Below, in pieces: positions 18,902-28,843 of a stretch of 64,000 nucleotides of DNA. The position numbers were made by a program, and so were the translations under genes. Location of the stretch: contig JAGHTW010000054.1 of assembly GCA_018065145.1 (NCBI GenBank), forward strand, positions 1 through 64,000. The letters run 5' to 3'. Source of the stretch: Candidatus Prevotella equi (GTDB lineage Bacteria > Bacteroidota > Bacteroidia > Bacteroidales > Bacteroidaceae). Under the pieces are notes generated by a model. That model saw only the letters and a program-made list of their open reading frames with translations, was not told the origin of the DNA and ran no database searches. The first letter of the stretch is position 1; every line of letters begins with the position of its first letter.

Positions 18902-19912
18902 ATGGCAACAACAACAGGAACGTGTACCATTACACGATTAAGAAATGGCGATACCATATACGCCACACTCAAATTTAACAGGGCAACAAATGTCAGTTAT
19001 GAAGGAAGCATTATTACAGGCGGATTCAGTGAGAAGCCGCTTGTTGTAGAACCGCTTTTCGCCAGTGCCAGCGGCAGTGTCGTTACATTAAAGACGGGAG
19101 TGTGGAAATGTGACGATGTGGACATTTCTGAATTATCAATAGGCAAGGTCGACGCAGGTGGCATTCTCACGATTTTTTCCAATGATTTCATGGATGCGTC
19201 TGAACCTCGCAATCACAGATTCGCATTTCAAGGAACAGTCGTACTTGGAGGAATAGAACATACAATTACCAAGACTTTTGAAGTTACGATGATTAGTTCT
19301 GGCGGCAATTCTTTTTGGGGAAGTATCATACCCGACGGCTCAACCATATTAAGCGATAGCAATCCAGATGTCACACTTAAAGCTTCTTTGACAAAAGGAG
19401 GTGAAGAGGTTTCTGACGCGGATTATTACGTAAAGTGGTATAACAATGATATGGAAGTTCACACAGGTAACAGACTTACGGTTGAGAGAAAAGACGTTAA
19501 TGGTGCTGCACTCTTCCGATGTGAGTTCTATTCTACAGATGGCGACCATTTGCTTGAAGCGGATGGTATAAGTGTGCTTGATGTTGCAGACGATTACCAG
19601 ATTGTCCTTAACACCGAATATCAAGTCAGCATAAACGGAGAAGTCGTGATAACTCCTCAGTTGTATAGTGCAAGCAAAGAGGATTTCGTAAGTTACGGGG
19701 TGTCTTGGAGTGCGAAAGTCAAGAACAACTACACGCTTGCTGACGTGCCGTCAACTGTTGGACATTGGAACGTTGACTCTGGAACAGGAAAGTTCACGAT
19801 GAACGAAAAGGATATGTATTATACCCCAGCGTTAGACGACCCTAATTACGGATTGTCCAAAAGCACACCTATAGAATATAATCCAATCGTGATATTCACA
19901 GCAACAATTTAG
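18902..19912 (+). CDS. Putative tail structural protein
   Basis: N-terminal MATTTGTCTITR shared with the next ORF (MAQTTGTTTITR). Confidence 0.5.
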   Translation: MATTTGTCTITRLRNGDTIYATLKFNRATNVSYEGSIITGGFSEKPLVVEPLFASASGSVVTLKTGVWKCDDVDISELSIGKVDAGGILTIFSNDFMDASEPRNHRFAFQGTVVLGGIEHTITKTFEVTMISSGGNSFWGSIIPDGSTILSDSNPDVTLKASLTKGGEEVSDADYYVKWYNNDMEVHTGNRLTVERKDVNGAALFRCEFYSTDGDHLLEADGISVLDVADDYQIVLNTEYQVSINGEVVITPQLYSASKEDFVSYGVSWSAKVKNNYTLADVPSTVGHWNVDSGTGKFTMNEKDMYYTPALDDPNYGLSKSTPIEYNPIVIFTATI

Positions 19913-19916
19913 TCTC

Positions 19917-21227
19917 ATGGCACAGACAACAGGAACAACGACGATAACACGTAAGCCGAAGGACGGTAAAAGTCCTGTGGCTTACGAGATAGTACCCGAC
20001 AGGACACTATATACAAGTGGAGAAACCGCAGTATTACCTTTCAAGGTGTACAAGATTGTCGGTGAAGAGAGAACTCTGCTTCACGAAGAGATAGAGAGAG
20101 GAATATATACTCTGGTGTCTCTTTCTTCTGGTGACGTTGCGTATGACAAAGATACTGACAACTATATCCTAAATGAACAGTACAAATTTGCTTACGGTGA
20201 CAACTGTACGGTAAAACTCTATAATAGTGAGCATACTGAAATCGCTACATTCACTTGGGGGTTCACAAAAGAGGGAGCAGACGGCAAGCAAGGTGCTACG
20301 TTCTCAATCCGTAAATGGGAGGACGTGAGAATTGGCGATAGATTCCGTGTAGAGAGTGCGGAGGACGGAGTTCTTATCTCTGACATCGTGATATACAAAG
20401 ACACAGAAACTGGCGTAACATCAAAGTGGATATGTAAGAAAGCGTTTACGGTCACAGAAACAACGAGAGACGATACGCATATATCACTCGCCGATGCAAA
20501 CCCTACAAAGACTGGCTCTGCGTACTGGAAGCCTTTCAATAACTTTCACAATGTTGCTACTGACCTCGTCCTCGCCGACAAGGCTATCATTGACAATCTC
20601 CTGCTGAATAATATGAAAGCCTACCCGAAGATAGACGGAGAGTGGGATACGGATAATCCTACGGTGGAGATTGACGGTAATAGTGGAGAGATAAGACTCA
20701 AAGGCGAATTAATAGTTAAAGTATTCAGAAATACTATAGGCAATGTTAAAACTGAGGGCAATGTTAATATAATAGATTTGGAATCGGGGGGAAATGTTTT
20801 TTTTACAGACAAATTACAAAATTACATACCTCTTGCAAAAAAATTTGAAGGCGTAGAAATTACTATAATAGGGAACAATAATGTAGTAATCCACTCTTAT
20901 TCTGAATCCGACGATGTTCCTTTTGCTTCTACAACATATTTTAAGGAGCATTTTTTGTTTTTCGATGCTTTTTGGAGTTTAGGCAATACAATAGTAAAAC
21001 TGATGTCAGTTAGAATTGAACATAATGAAGGAGACCCAGATAGCGATTGGAAATGGATGATAGTATCAATAGGTGGACCTGTAGTCGTAGAATCACCTGT
21101 TAGTAGAATGAAATATAATGGTGTTTATGTAAGAAAAACCAACTCGTTAGCTATACGGCTTGAAGCGGATGGAGCTTGCGAATATGGTAGTAATGGCAAA
21201 CAACGTATAAGTATAGAACCTATATAA
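19917..21227 (+). CDS. Putative tail fibre/baseplate protein
   Basis: 436-aa ORF with TTGTTTITRKPKDGKSPV N-terminus; Ig-like/BppU-like placement. Confidence 0.5.
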   Translation: MAQTTGTTTITRKPKDGKSPVAYEIVPDRTLYTSGETAVLPFKVYKIVGEERTLLHEEIERGIYTLVSLSSGDVAYDKDTDNYILNEQYKFAYGDNCTVKLYNSEHTEIATFTWGFTKEGADGKQGATFSIRKWEDVRIGDRFRVESAEDGVLISDIVIYKDTETGVTSKWICKKAFTVTETTRDDTHISLADANPTKTGSAYWKPFNNFHNVATDLVLADKAIIDNLLLNNMKAYPKIDGEWDTDNPTVEIDGNSGEIRLKGELIVKVFRNTIGNVKTEGNVNIIDLESGGNVFFTDKLQNYIPLAKKFEGVEITIIGNNNVVIHSYSESDDVPFASTTYFKEHFLFFDAFWSLGNTIVKLMSVRIEHNEGDPDSDWKWMIVSIGGPVVVESPVSRMKYNGVYVRKTNSLAIRLEADGACEYGSNGKQRISIEPI

Positions 21228-21266
21228 GTATTATTACACAATTACAATAACAATGCTTTATTTTTT

Positions 21267-21308
21267 CGGACATTTCTTTGGAGGTGTCCGATTTTTTTTG
21301 TAACTTTG
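21267..21308 (+). promoter_or_regulatory. Composite intrinsic terminator and promoter (TTTG-N20-TAACTTTG) upstream of terL
   Basis: cggacatttc-TTTG-gaggtgtccg hairpin + T8; TAACTTTG 21301-21308. Confidence 0.75.
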
Positions 21309-21335
21309 CACGCAAAGTTAGTTATATAATATATA

Positions 21336-21407
21336 AAAGACGGAGATAGTTGGGAGTAATTAACCCAGCGACAAGAGGTTTGTTCTCGTTCCCTCTTCTC
21401 CGTCTTT
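21336..21407 (+). promoter_or_regulatory. Structured 5' leader (three-way-junction-like) before terL
   Basis: P1 aaagacggag/ctccgtcttt, P2 ttggg/cccag, P3 aagagg/cctctt. Confidence 0.5.
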
Positions 21408-21416
21408 AACTTAATT

Positions 21417-23024
21417 ATGAGAAGAATACGAGATATGGCAGAAGAGAAAATCATACAACCGCAAAAAGGAGGTCAGGACTACTTCGTTCGGACTAACGTA
21501 GACGTGGCTATATACGGCGGCGTGCTCGCGGCTGGAAAGACGTTCGCTTCCATTCTTGCTGTTGCTGAACCTGCGAAAGACCCTAAATTCCGTGCAACTT
21601 TCTTCCGTAGAACATTTGGTCAGCTGAAGCAAGCAGGCGGTATTGTGGACGACTTTAAGAATGCCTACGGAAAAGAGATAAGCATGACTATCTCAGAAGC
21701 CCCACGTGCAACATTCAGTAGTGGTGCTTATGCGGAAATGCAACAGATACAGGACGAAAACCCGAAGAAAGTCATAGAGAAATTCAAGGGTCTTCAGTCC
21801 GACGCAATATTCTTTGACGAGTTGACTGGTTTCGAGTGGTTCACGTTCACTTATCTTATGTCTCGTTGCCGTGGTAAGGGTAAGTGGAGTGGCAAGGTAA
21901 GAGCGACTACCAACCCCTCAAAGCGTCATTGGCTCAGAACATTTCTTGATTGGTATATCAGACCCGACGGTACGATTGACCCTGCTAAGAGTGGTTGGGT
22001 GAGATATTTCTATATTTACGGAGACAAGGTAAGTGAAGTTGCTTGGGGTGACACAAAGGAAGAGGTTTACGAGAAATGCAAGATTGCCATTGACCGCAAA
22101 CTGGCATCGTTCAACGGAAAGTTTACCTACAAGGATTTGATTAAATCATTTACCTTTATTCTTGGAAACCTTGCAGAGAACTCCGCACTGACAGACGGTA
22201 ACGCAGGTTATGCAGGTAATGTAGCGGCGACTGGTGGTAAGATGTCAGACGCTTTGCTCAGTGGTAACTGGAATGTAGATGTTGACCTTGACGAAGATGC
22301 TCCTATATCAAGTGTAGCTGCTAACAGCGTATTTACCGCCGACCCTCAGATGAACAACGACAGGTGGATTACCTCAGACCTTGCAGACACGGGTACTGAT
22401 AACTTCTTGGCTATTGCGTGGAATGGTTTTCATATAATGGATATCCTTATTCTTACAAGAACTACCCCACGTCAGAACGCCGAACACTTGAAGATATTTG
22501 CTCAGAAGCACGATGTGGCAGACGACCATATAATCTACGATGCCATCCGAGGAACGTATATCAACGACTACATAGAAGACGCTGTGCCATTTGTTAGTTA
22601 TCGTGCTCCTATGGGAATGTACGCAAGACTTGCTTACAACCTAAAAGCTGAGTGTTACCTACGTCTGGTAAAGATGATAACTGATGGCAGACTAAGCATG
22701 AACGAAGTCGTAGCAGCGAGCCGATATATTCATGCGAAACTCAATCAGAATGTAATGATTGCAACGGAGTTCGTTGAAGAATGTGGTGTAGTGCGTTTCA
22801 AGGATATGCCGTCGGGTAAGAAGCAGTTGCTTTCCAAGAAAGAAATGAACGCAATGCTTGGTAAGGGTCGTTCAATGGACTTGCTTGACCCTATTGCTAT
22901 GCGAATGCTTCCAGTGCTTGACGTACCTTATGGCGATGAACTCACATTTGGCTTAACAAATATGTTTGAGGACGAGAAAGAGGAGGAAGACGAGAATATA
23001 TACGAAGATAACTTTTGGGCATAA
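21417..23024 (+). CDS. terL: Terminase large subunit
   Basis: Large ATPase/nuclease terminase-like: GGVLAAGKTFASILAV, DAIFFDELTGFEWFTF, TNPSKRHWL, nuclease-like C-terminus. Confidence 0.8.
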   Translation: MRRIRDMAEEKIIQPQKGGQDYFVRTNVDVAIYGGVLAAGKTFASILAVAEPAKDPKFRATFFRRTFGQLKQAGGIVDDFKNAYGKEISMTISEAPRATFSSGAYAEMQQIQDENPKKVIEKFKGLQSDAIFFDELTGFEWFTFTYLMSRCRGKGKWSGKVRATTNPSKRHWLRTFLDWYIRPDGTIDPAKSGWVRYFYIYGDKVSEVAWGDTKEEVYEKCKIAIDRKLASFNGKFTYKDLIKSFTFILGNLAENSALTDGNAGYAGNVAATGGKMSDALLSGNWNVDVDLDEDAPISSVAANSVFTADPQMNNDRWITSDLADTGTDNFLAIAWNGFHIMDILILTRTTPRQNAEHLKIFAQKHDVADDHIIYDAIRGTYINDYIEDAVPFVSYRAPMGMYARLAYNLKAECYLRLVKMITDGRLSMNEVVAASRYIHAKLNQNVMIATEFVEECGVVRFKDMPSGKKQLLSKKEMNAMLGKGRSMDLLDPIAMRMLPVLDVPYGDELTFGLTNMFEDEKEEEDENIYEDNFWA

Positions 23025-23025
23025 T

Positions 23026-23598
23026 ATGATTACACAAGAAGAAATAAAAGCATGTAAAAACTATTGCGCAGAGCATGGTTTTCGCATAGACGACAAGGAG
23101 ATAGCCTATCTTTTTGTCAACAGAGAGTTACGCAATCCAGTGGTGGCTTACAAGATGGTTATCCGTGAGGGTCTATCAGACGAACTCATAGAAAAGTACG
23201 ACAAGTCTCCACGTCTTGCTTGTCTACGCCAGTATATGAACGATAACTGGTCAAAGCGCAAGACAGAAGAGCGTGTTGCAACGGTTGCAGGGAACATAAG
23301 TTTTGAAGAAAACCGTGACGCTCTGGTCGGTATGTTGGCAGACATAGAGACAATGATGAACGCCAATCAGATTGAGAAGAAAGATGCGATGAAGATGATG
23401 ACTGACATTCGTATCAAACTCAACGATAAGTTCAATATGAAAGAACAACAGGTCGAACAGCGTATCATTGTGCAGCCTAAGTTCAATCATATATGCGAAC
23501 ATACTCACAAGGAATGTTGGTTGCAAACGAGGCAGTATGCAATGGAACACTGGCACTTAGTACCCGACCCTAATTACCACGAGGAAGAAACTAATTAG
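23026..23598 (+). CDS. Hypothetical protein between terminase and portal
   Basis: ORF; start MITQEEIKACKNYC preferred. Confidence 0.5.
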   Translation: MITQEEIKACKNYCAEHGFRIDDKEIAYLFVNRELRNPVVAYKMVIREGLSDELIEKYDKSPRLACLRQYMNDNWSKRKTEERVATVAGNISFEENRDALVGMLADIETMMNANQIEKKDAMKMMTDIRIKLNDKFNMKEQQVEQRIIVQPKFNHICEHTHKECWLQTRQYAMEHWHLVPDPNYHEEETN

Positions 23599-23619
23599 TA
23601 AATCTTAAAATATTTTGTC

Positions 23620-25164
23620 ATGACAAGAAAAGAAATTGTAACCGCATTACTTGCAGACCCCGACAAGTTGCTCTCGAAGAAGCCATTCTTCCGAGAACTT
23701 GATGTGCGTACTCCAAGTATGACCTCCGACGTAGAGGTGGGGCAGAAACTACGTGTTAAACTGCCGTCTATCAGATATACGGTGGTAGACCAGTCTCAGT
23801 ACCTCAAAGAACTTGACCCTTACAGTCACAGTGTCTTATTTGATACAAACATACCATCGGTTTGTGTCAAGACACAGAACAACGGCTATCAAGAGATTAA
23901 GGAGGTGAGGATGGCTTTGCCGTACCAAGAGACCATTCGTGATAAGCACGTTCTGCATTTGTGCGCCAATTCTATGCAGCACACTTTGCTTGATAGTGAA
24001 CCCTCCGACGTTGTAGCCAAGGATTTCGATACTATCAAGAAGTATTGGGAACTCCGAAATATGGAGGGATTAAAGACTCAAATGGTCAGTGCCCAGAAAT
24101 CTGTCGGCGATGCAGGTATGTTGTTCTATTTAGACCACAAAAACGAGGTACACGCAAGAATACTTCAGTACCCCGAATACACTATCATAACCCACAAGGA
24201 CGACAATGGAGACCATTGCCTTGAATGCGTGTATTACAGCGATGGAGAGCACGAATACGTTGACTGTTATGACGACAACTATTTCTACCGACTGACAACA
24301 GACGACAGTCAAGGCGTTCACGACCCTCAGACAGGTTGGTCTTACCTGCCGCCTGTTAAGCATGGCTTCTCTGAAATCCCACTTATTACCAAGCGTGGCA
24401 GCGTGGCATGGGACAGAGTGCAGACTCTCATAGAAATGTTCGAGACGCTTTACAATATATTCTATGTCATTCAGAAGCGTCATGGTTGGGGCATTCTTTA
24501 CGTCAAGGGTAAGTTTACCGATACCGCCAAGAAAATCGCAGGTTCGGTTATTCTCAACGACAAGTCAATGAACGACAAATCAGACGCTAAGTTCCTCACA
24601 GCACCTACCCCCGACGGTACGATACAAACGCTTGAAAAAATGTTCGACGAAATACAGATAGGAGGAGGTGCAACCATACTTTTGCCAAAGGACATCAAGG
24701 CAAGCGGAGATATATCTGGTATTGCCATACAAATGACACAGAGCCGAGATATTGAGACTGCATTGGACGGCGTAACAGAGTGGCAGAATGTCGCTAACAA
24801 GATGATGCGATTATTCAAGGAAGGACTTGGTCGGGAATTTGTTTTGAAAGGCGAAGACCAAACAGCACTTACTCGTTTTGTCAAAATGCCGATATGCAGT
24901 AAGTTCCGTATTTGGAAACCATTCTCCGAGAGCGAGTACAATCAAATGCTTGGAACACTCAAAGGCGCAGGTCTTCTCTCTACCAAGACAGGCATTGAAC
25001 TAAATACGGTTTCTGCGCCAGACGAGTTAAAGCGTGTCAATAAAGAGACAGAAGAGACGTTCCAGACAACACTTAAACAGCAGGAAGCCACAAAGAAGAT
25101 GGAGGCGAAATACGCTACCCAGAATACAACTACATCTACAAGTTCAACCTCTAAGAAAGAATAA
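23620..25164 (+). CDS. Portal protein
   Basis: 514 aa, position directly after TerL, SPP1-like portal composition (DKHVLHLCANSM..., SGIAIQMTQSRDIETALDGVTEWQ). Confidence 0.75.
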   Translation: MTRKEIVTALLADPDKLLSKKPFFRELDVRTPSMTSDVEVGQKLRVKLPSIRYTVVDQSQYLKELDPYSHSVLFDTNIPSVCVKTQNNGYQEIKEVRMALPYQETIRDKHVLHLCANSMQHTLLDSEPSDVVAKDFDTIKKYWELRNMEGLKTQMVSAQKSVGDAGMLFYLDHKNEVHARILQYPEYTIITHKDDNGDHCLECVYYSDGEHEYVDCYDDNYFYRLTTDDSQGVHDPQTGWSYLPPVKHGFSEIPLITKRGSVAWDRVQTLIEMFETLYNIFYVIQKRHGWGILYVKGKFTDTAKKIAGSVILNDKSMNDKSDAKFLTAPTPDGTIQTLEKMFDEIQIGGGATILLPKDIKASGDISGIAIQMTQSRDIETALDGVTEWQNVANKMMRLFKEGLGREFVLKGEDQTALTRFVKMPICSKFRIWKPFSESEYNQMLGTLKGAGLLSTKTGIELNTVSAPDELKRVNKETEETFQTTLKQQEATKKMEAKYATQNTTTSTSSTSKKE

Positions 25165-25167
25165 GCC

Positions 25168-25572
25168 ATGTTAGAGAATTTAGATTTGACTGCAATCGTG
25201 GCTTCTATTGTAAGTCTGATTGGCGGTGGTTGGCTGTTTAATCTTTATTCTGCCCGACCACGGAAGACGAGTATCGAATTGGAGAATGTTGGTAAGGCTA
25301 TGGACGAAATGAATGGTGTCATTGCTACGATGAAAGAAAGTAGTCGCACATATCGCGAAGACACTGACAGAACAATCCGAGGTCTTAACGCCAAAGTTGA
25401 AAATCTCGAAAAGGCTATCAAGGTAAAAGACGAAGCAATTTATTCTGCCTACGATTGCCCTTTTCCTCAAAAAACCTCAGAATGTGTCGTTCTGAGAGTG
25501 TATAAACAATGTAAAAGTTGCACAGTAGATACAGAAGTAATAAAAGATGAAGATAACGAAGGAAATGATTAA
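25168..25572 (+). CDS. Membrane-anchored coiled-coil protein (holin/spanin-like candidate)
   Basis: N-terminal TM, central coiled coil, Cys-rich C-terminus; overlaps endolysin. Confidence 0.5.
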   Translation: MLENLDLTAIVASIVSLIGGGWLFNLYSARPRKTSIELENVGKAMDEMNGVIATMKESSRTYREDTDRTIRGLNAKVENLEKAIKVKDEAIYSAYDCPFPQKTSECVVLRVYKQCKSCTVDTEVIKDEDNEGND

Positions 25573-26134
25573 GGCTGTTATGCCTAATGCTGAACGTAAT
25601 ATCAAGGCTAATCCTCACACCAAGGGGGAGAGCCTTGATAGGTTTGTAGATATTCTTAATCAGTATGGAACGACTTTCGGTTTAACAACACCGATGCGTT
25701 GGGCTTACTTTCTCGCCCAGATAGCACATGAAAGTCTGGAACTCCGATATACTGAGGAAATTGCGAGTGGTGCTGCCTATGACACAGGTTCTCTGGCGGT
25801 ACGCCTTGGCAACACGCCTCAGAAAGACGGTGACGGACAGAAGTACAAAGGACGTGGTTATATACAGATTACAGGTATGTCGAATTATGCTGCTTATGGT
25901 CTGTATCTAAAACAGCATGGCATTAATGTTGATTTGTTAAAGAAACCCGAACTCCTTGCGCAGATAATAGGCGCGACAAAATCTGCGATGTGGTTCTTCT
26001 GGAAGAACGACCTAAATAGGTACGCGGACAGTGCTGATTTCCGAACACTTACACGTAAGGTCAACGGTGGTTATAATGGTTGGGAAAGTCGTTGCAAATA
26101 CCGTGACAGAGCGTTAAAAGCACTCGTAAAATAA
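25547..26134 (+). CDS. GH19 (chitinase-class I)-like endolysin
   Basis: TPMRWAYFLAQIAHESLELRYTEE...GDGQKYKGRGYIQITGMSNYAAYG. Confidence 0.88.
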   Translation: MKITKEMIKAVMPNAERNIKANPHTKGESLDRFVDILNQYGTTFGLTTPMRWAYFLAQIAHESLELRYTEEIASGAAYDTGSLAVRLGNTPQKDGDGQKYKGRGYIQITGMSNYAAYGLYLKQHGINVDLLKKPELLAQIIGATKSAMWFFWKNDLNRYADSADFRTLTRKVNGGYNGWESRCKYRDRALKALVK

Positions 26135-26172
26135 CTTTTTCGTACTTAAAAGTGATTTTTTTGTAAAAAAAT

Positions 26173-26203
26173 TTTGTAGATTGCATATTTTTCGGTAAAT
26201 TTG
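26173..26203 (+). promoter_or_regulatory. Promoter TTTG-N19-TAAATTTG upstream of capsid module
   Basis: TTTG 26173-26176; TAAATTTG 26196-26203. Confidence 0.65.
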
Positions 26204-26236
26204 CACCGACACTTTCAAAATAATATATAGTTAAAC

Positions 26237-26905
26237 ATGAAGTTTACAAAAGAACAGGCTTTTGAAATCCTCAGAAGCTTTCTGACAAATGGCGGCAAGA
26301 AGACCTTGCGCATGTCAGAGAAAAGTATGAATGCGCAATTAGACACCCTAATTCCGCTTGTAGCTAACGACGAAATGGAGTTGAATAACTTCGTGGAGAA
26401 GGTGAAGCCCACTTTTACTACGATGAACAGCAACGCTGAGAAAGACAATTCCGACTTCATCAAGCAGTGGGAGAAAGACCATCCAAGTCCTAACCCAGAC
26501 CCAGACCCTAATCCAAATCCAAATCCGAAGCCAAATGAGCCTAACCCTGAGTATAAGGCTCTCCTCGACCGCTTGGAGAAACTGGAAAAGGAAAACAACG
26601 AGGTTAAGGCACAGCGTGAAATCGCTGACAAGCGTTCCGAACTCGTGGCAAAGATGAAGGAAAAAGGTATCACTGATACCGAGTGGATTGACTCTTTCCT
26701 CTCCGAGGTCAGTATAACTGCTGACATTGATGTAGATGCAAAGGCAGATTCATTCCTTAAAATCTACAACAAGACACTTGCAGGTGGCGACCCTCCAACT
26801 CCAAGACAGCCAAACGCGCCACAGCCAACCGACAACCCTCTCAAAGCGGCTTCTGATTTCGCTAAGGCACAGCGTGAGGCTCGTGAAAAGTTAGCAGAAC
26901 TCTAA
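26237..26905 (+). CDS. Putative capsid scaffold protein with Pro/Asn linker
   Basis: Acidic/coiled-coil protein immediately before capsid genes, PNPDPDPNPNPNPKPNEPNP linker. Confidence 0.6.
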   Translation: MKFTKEQAFEILRSFLTNGGKKTLRMSEKSMNAQLDTLIPLVANDEMELNNFVEKVKPTFTTMNSNAEKDNSDFIKQWEKDHPSPNPDPDPNPNPNPKPNEPNPEYKALLDRLEKLEKENNEVKAQREIADKRSELVAKMKEKGITDTEWIDSFLSEVSITADIDVDAKADSFLKIYNKTLAGGDPPTPRQPNAPQPTDNPLKAASDFAKAQREAREKLAEL

Positions 26906-26932
26906 TCGCAAACTTTTATCAAAAACAAAACA

Positions 26933-27667
26933 ATGGCAACAAAAGACAATTACACAGGCTATTTTGCAGGACGTACACTCGTCCAGCAGCGCGGTTCTAT
27001 TGGCGGCGCACGTAGCGTATTCGTAAAGTTGCAGGGTAACAAGAACGAACTCGTGTTCCCTACTTTTGGCGGTCAGATTAAGAACCCATTTAAGGGTAGA
27101 GCAAAGCTCTACGCTGGCGACCTTTGCGAGTATCGTACTAACGACAACGGCGTTAAGCCAGAGATTTTCATTCTGAAGACCTATGAGGTCGTTTCCGCTT
27201 CTGGTAAGACCGTTAAGATTGTTCGCGACGGCTATCGCCACATTCCTTTCGTTGGTGACATCCTTGGTGTTGCGCCAGAGACTATCGGTGGTGCAATGAC
27301 TGCTGCAACCGTTGTTGGTGTAAAGGCAACCTCTGACGCATGGGAACTCACTCTTGACACAACACTGACAGCAGCACAGGGCGATGTCCTTGTAGAGGCA
27401 GACAAGGCTGGCGAGGGAGCTAAGATGCTCGTCGGCAACATCAATACCGTATGTTCTTGCGACTACGACATGCTCTACGAGCCAGTAGCAGAAACAAACC
27501 TCACTGAGGAGAATGCTGACTACGAGAACGCTCGCTATTTCTTCACTCCTTGCCTTGGCGGTCTTATGTACACGCACAAGATGTCGCCAATACCAGCATG
27601 TATCAAGGCTCTTAACACTTCAAAGGTTAACGGCTGGTTCAAGGTTGGCGCATGGGGTAACTTCTAA
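26933..27667 (+). CDS. Putative head decoration/structural protein
   Basis: Position between scaffold and capsid genes. Confidence 0.5.
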   Translation: MATKDNYTGYFAGRTLVQQRGSIGGARSVFVKLQGNKNELVFPTFGGQIKNPFKGRAKLYAGDLCEYRTNDNGVKPEIFILKTYEVVSASGKTVKIVRDGYRHIPFVGDILGVAPETIGGAMTAATVVGVKATSDAWELTLDTTLTAAQGDVLVEADKAGEGAKMLVGNINTVCSCDYDMLYEPVAETNLTEENADYENARYFFTPCLGGLMYTHKMSPIPACIKALNTSKVNGWFKVGAWGNF

Positions 27668-27688
27668 TCCTTAAAAACAGATTAAGAA

Positions 27689-28843
27689 ATGAAGTACGAT
27701 TTCCAAAATTCAACCTATTCAAAGCTTTGGGATTCCAAGGAGGGTGGTGCTCTCCTTACCTATCTCCTCAACGACCCAGAGCTGATTCGCAGTAATCACA
27801 ATTTCTGGAGACAGAAGTTTACTGTCGACCCTAATATCACTCCAACAGCTGCAGACGGTACTGCAACCTTTACCTCTCGCCTTCGTAAGCTTGAGTCTGG
27901 TTCACTACTCCACATGAGAGCACCTATGGGCGATACAATCGTTCGCGATAAGCAGGGCGTTGAGTTCTATACTGGTATAGTTCCAGATTTTATCTCTGAT
28001 GGCTTCCGTGAGCAGGCTATGGAGCGTGAGTACAAGGAACAGCAGTTCGTTGAGAACTTCGGTAACGACGCTATGATTATCGCTCAGTTCGCCAACGAGG
28101 TACAGGCTCTTGTTGACAGTGCCGACCAGACCCTCTCTAATATGGGCGCACAGGTAATGACCAAGGGACACATCTACTACAACTTCGGACAGGGTATCAC
28201 AGGCGGTCTCTACAAGGCTGAGATTCCTGCTGAGAACTTTATTACCGCAGGTGCGAAGGTTTGGGCAGACCCAGACTGTAAACTCCTCGACCAGATGCGT
28301 GAGATTGAGAACAAGTTCAAGGAGGCGTGGGGTCTTGAGTTCCCAATGCAGTGGGAAGTTCCTTACGACATGTGGCACAATGTCATTCTGAAGAACAATC
28401 AGATTCGCACATGGGTGCTTGAAAACCGCAAGCTCAACAATCAGGTTGTCGTTGACGATATGGTTGTTACCGAGGCAATGGTTAAGGAGTATATCGGCAC
28501 ATTCGAGGGTGTATCTCCTATCGTAGTTATCGAGGAGAAGCAGAAGGACGAGGGCGTTACCGTACACGGCTGGAAACAGAATATAGCCGTTCTCCGTCCA
28601 CGCGGTTATGCAGGTGTTATTCGCCACACTACTATCCTCGACCAGAAGATGTACCAGAAGTACGGTTCAAACCTTATTTCTCGCGTCTTCGCAAAGACCC
28701 TTAACGGTCTCTGTACCGTTGAGAACATTACTCTGAACAATGGTAACATGAAGGAATGGCAGACACATCTTATGATGTCCGCTATACCGTCTCTGGACGA
28801 GTTCCTCTGGCATGTGATTTGTGATACAACCACTGCGGACTAA
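27689..28843 (+). CDS. Major capsid protein
   Basis: 384 aa, position in head module, downstream of scaffold. Confidence 0.7.
   Translation: MKYDFQNSTYSKLWDSKEGGALLTYLLNDPELIRSNHNFWRQKFTVDPNITPTAADGTATFTSRLRKLESGSLLHMRAPMGDTIVRDKQGVEFYTGIVPDFISDGFREQAMEREYKEQQFVENFGNDAMIIAQFANEVQALVDSADQTLSNMGAQVMTKGHIYYNFGQGITGGLYKAEIPAENFITAGAKVWADPDCKLLDQMREIENKFKEAWGLEFPMQWEVPYDMWHNVILKNNQIRTWVLENRKLNNQVVVDDMVVTEAMVKEYIGTFEGVSPIVVIEEKQKDEGVTVHGWKQNIAVLRPRGYAGVIRHTTILDQKMYQKYGSNLISRVFAKTLNGLCTVENITLNNGNMKEWQTHLMMSAIPSLDEFLWHVICDTTTAD

Noticed and set aside
26497-26545. Repeat tract ccagacccagaccctaatccaaatcc as mobile or CRISPR-like repeat
   Set aside because: Encodes a Pro/Asn/Asp linker within the scaffold-like protein; no spacers or regular repeat architecture
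26891-27577. 228-aa minus ORF
   Set aside because: Antisense to the head structural gene 26933-27667; composition typical of shadow ORFs
27905-28627. 240-aa minus ORF
   Set aside because: Antisense to the major capsid gene; no motif support
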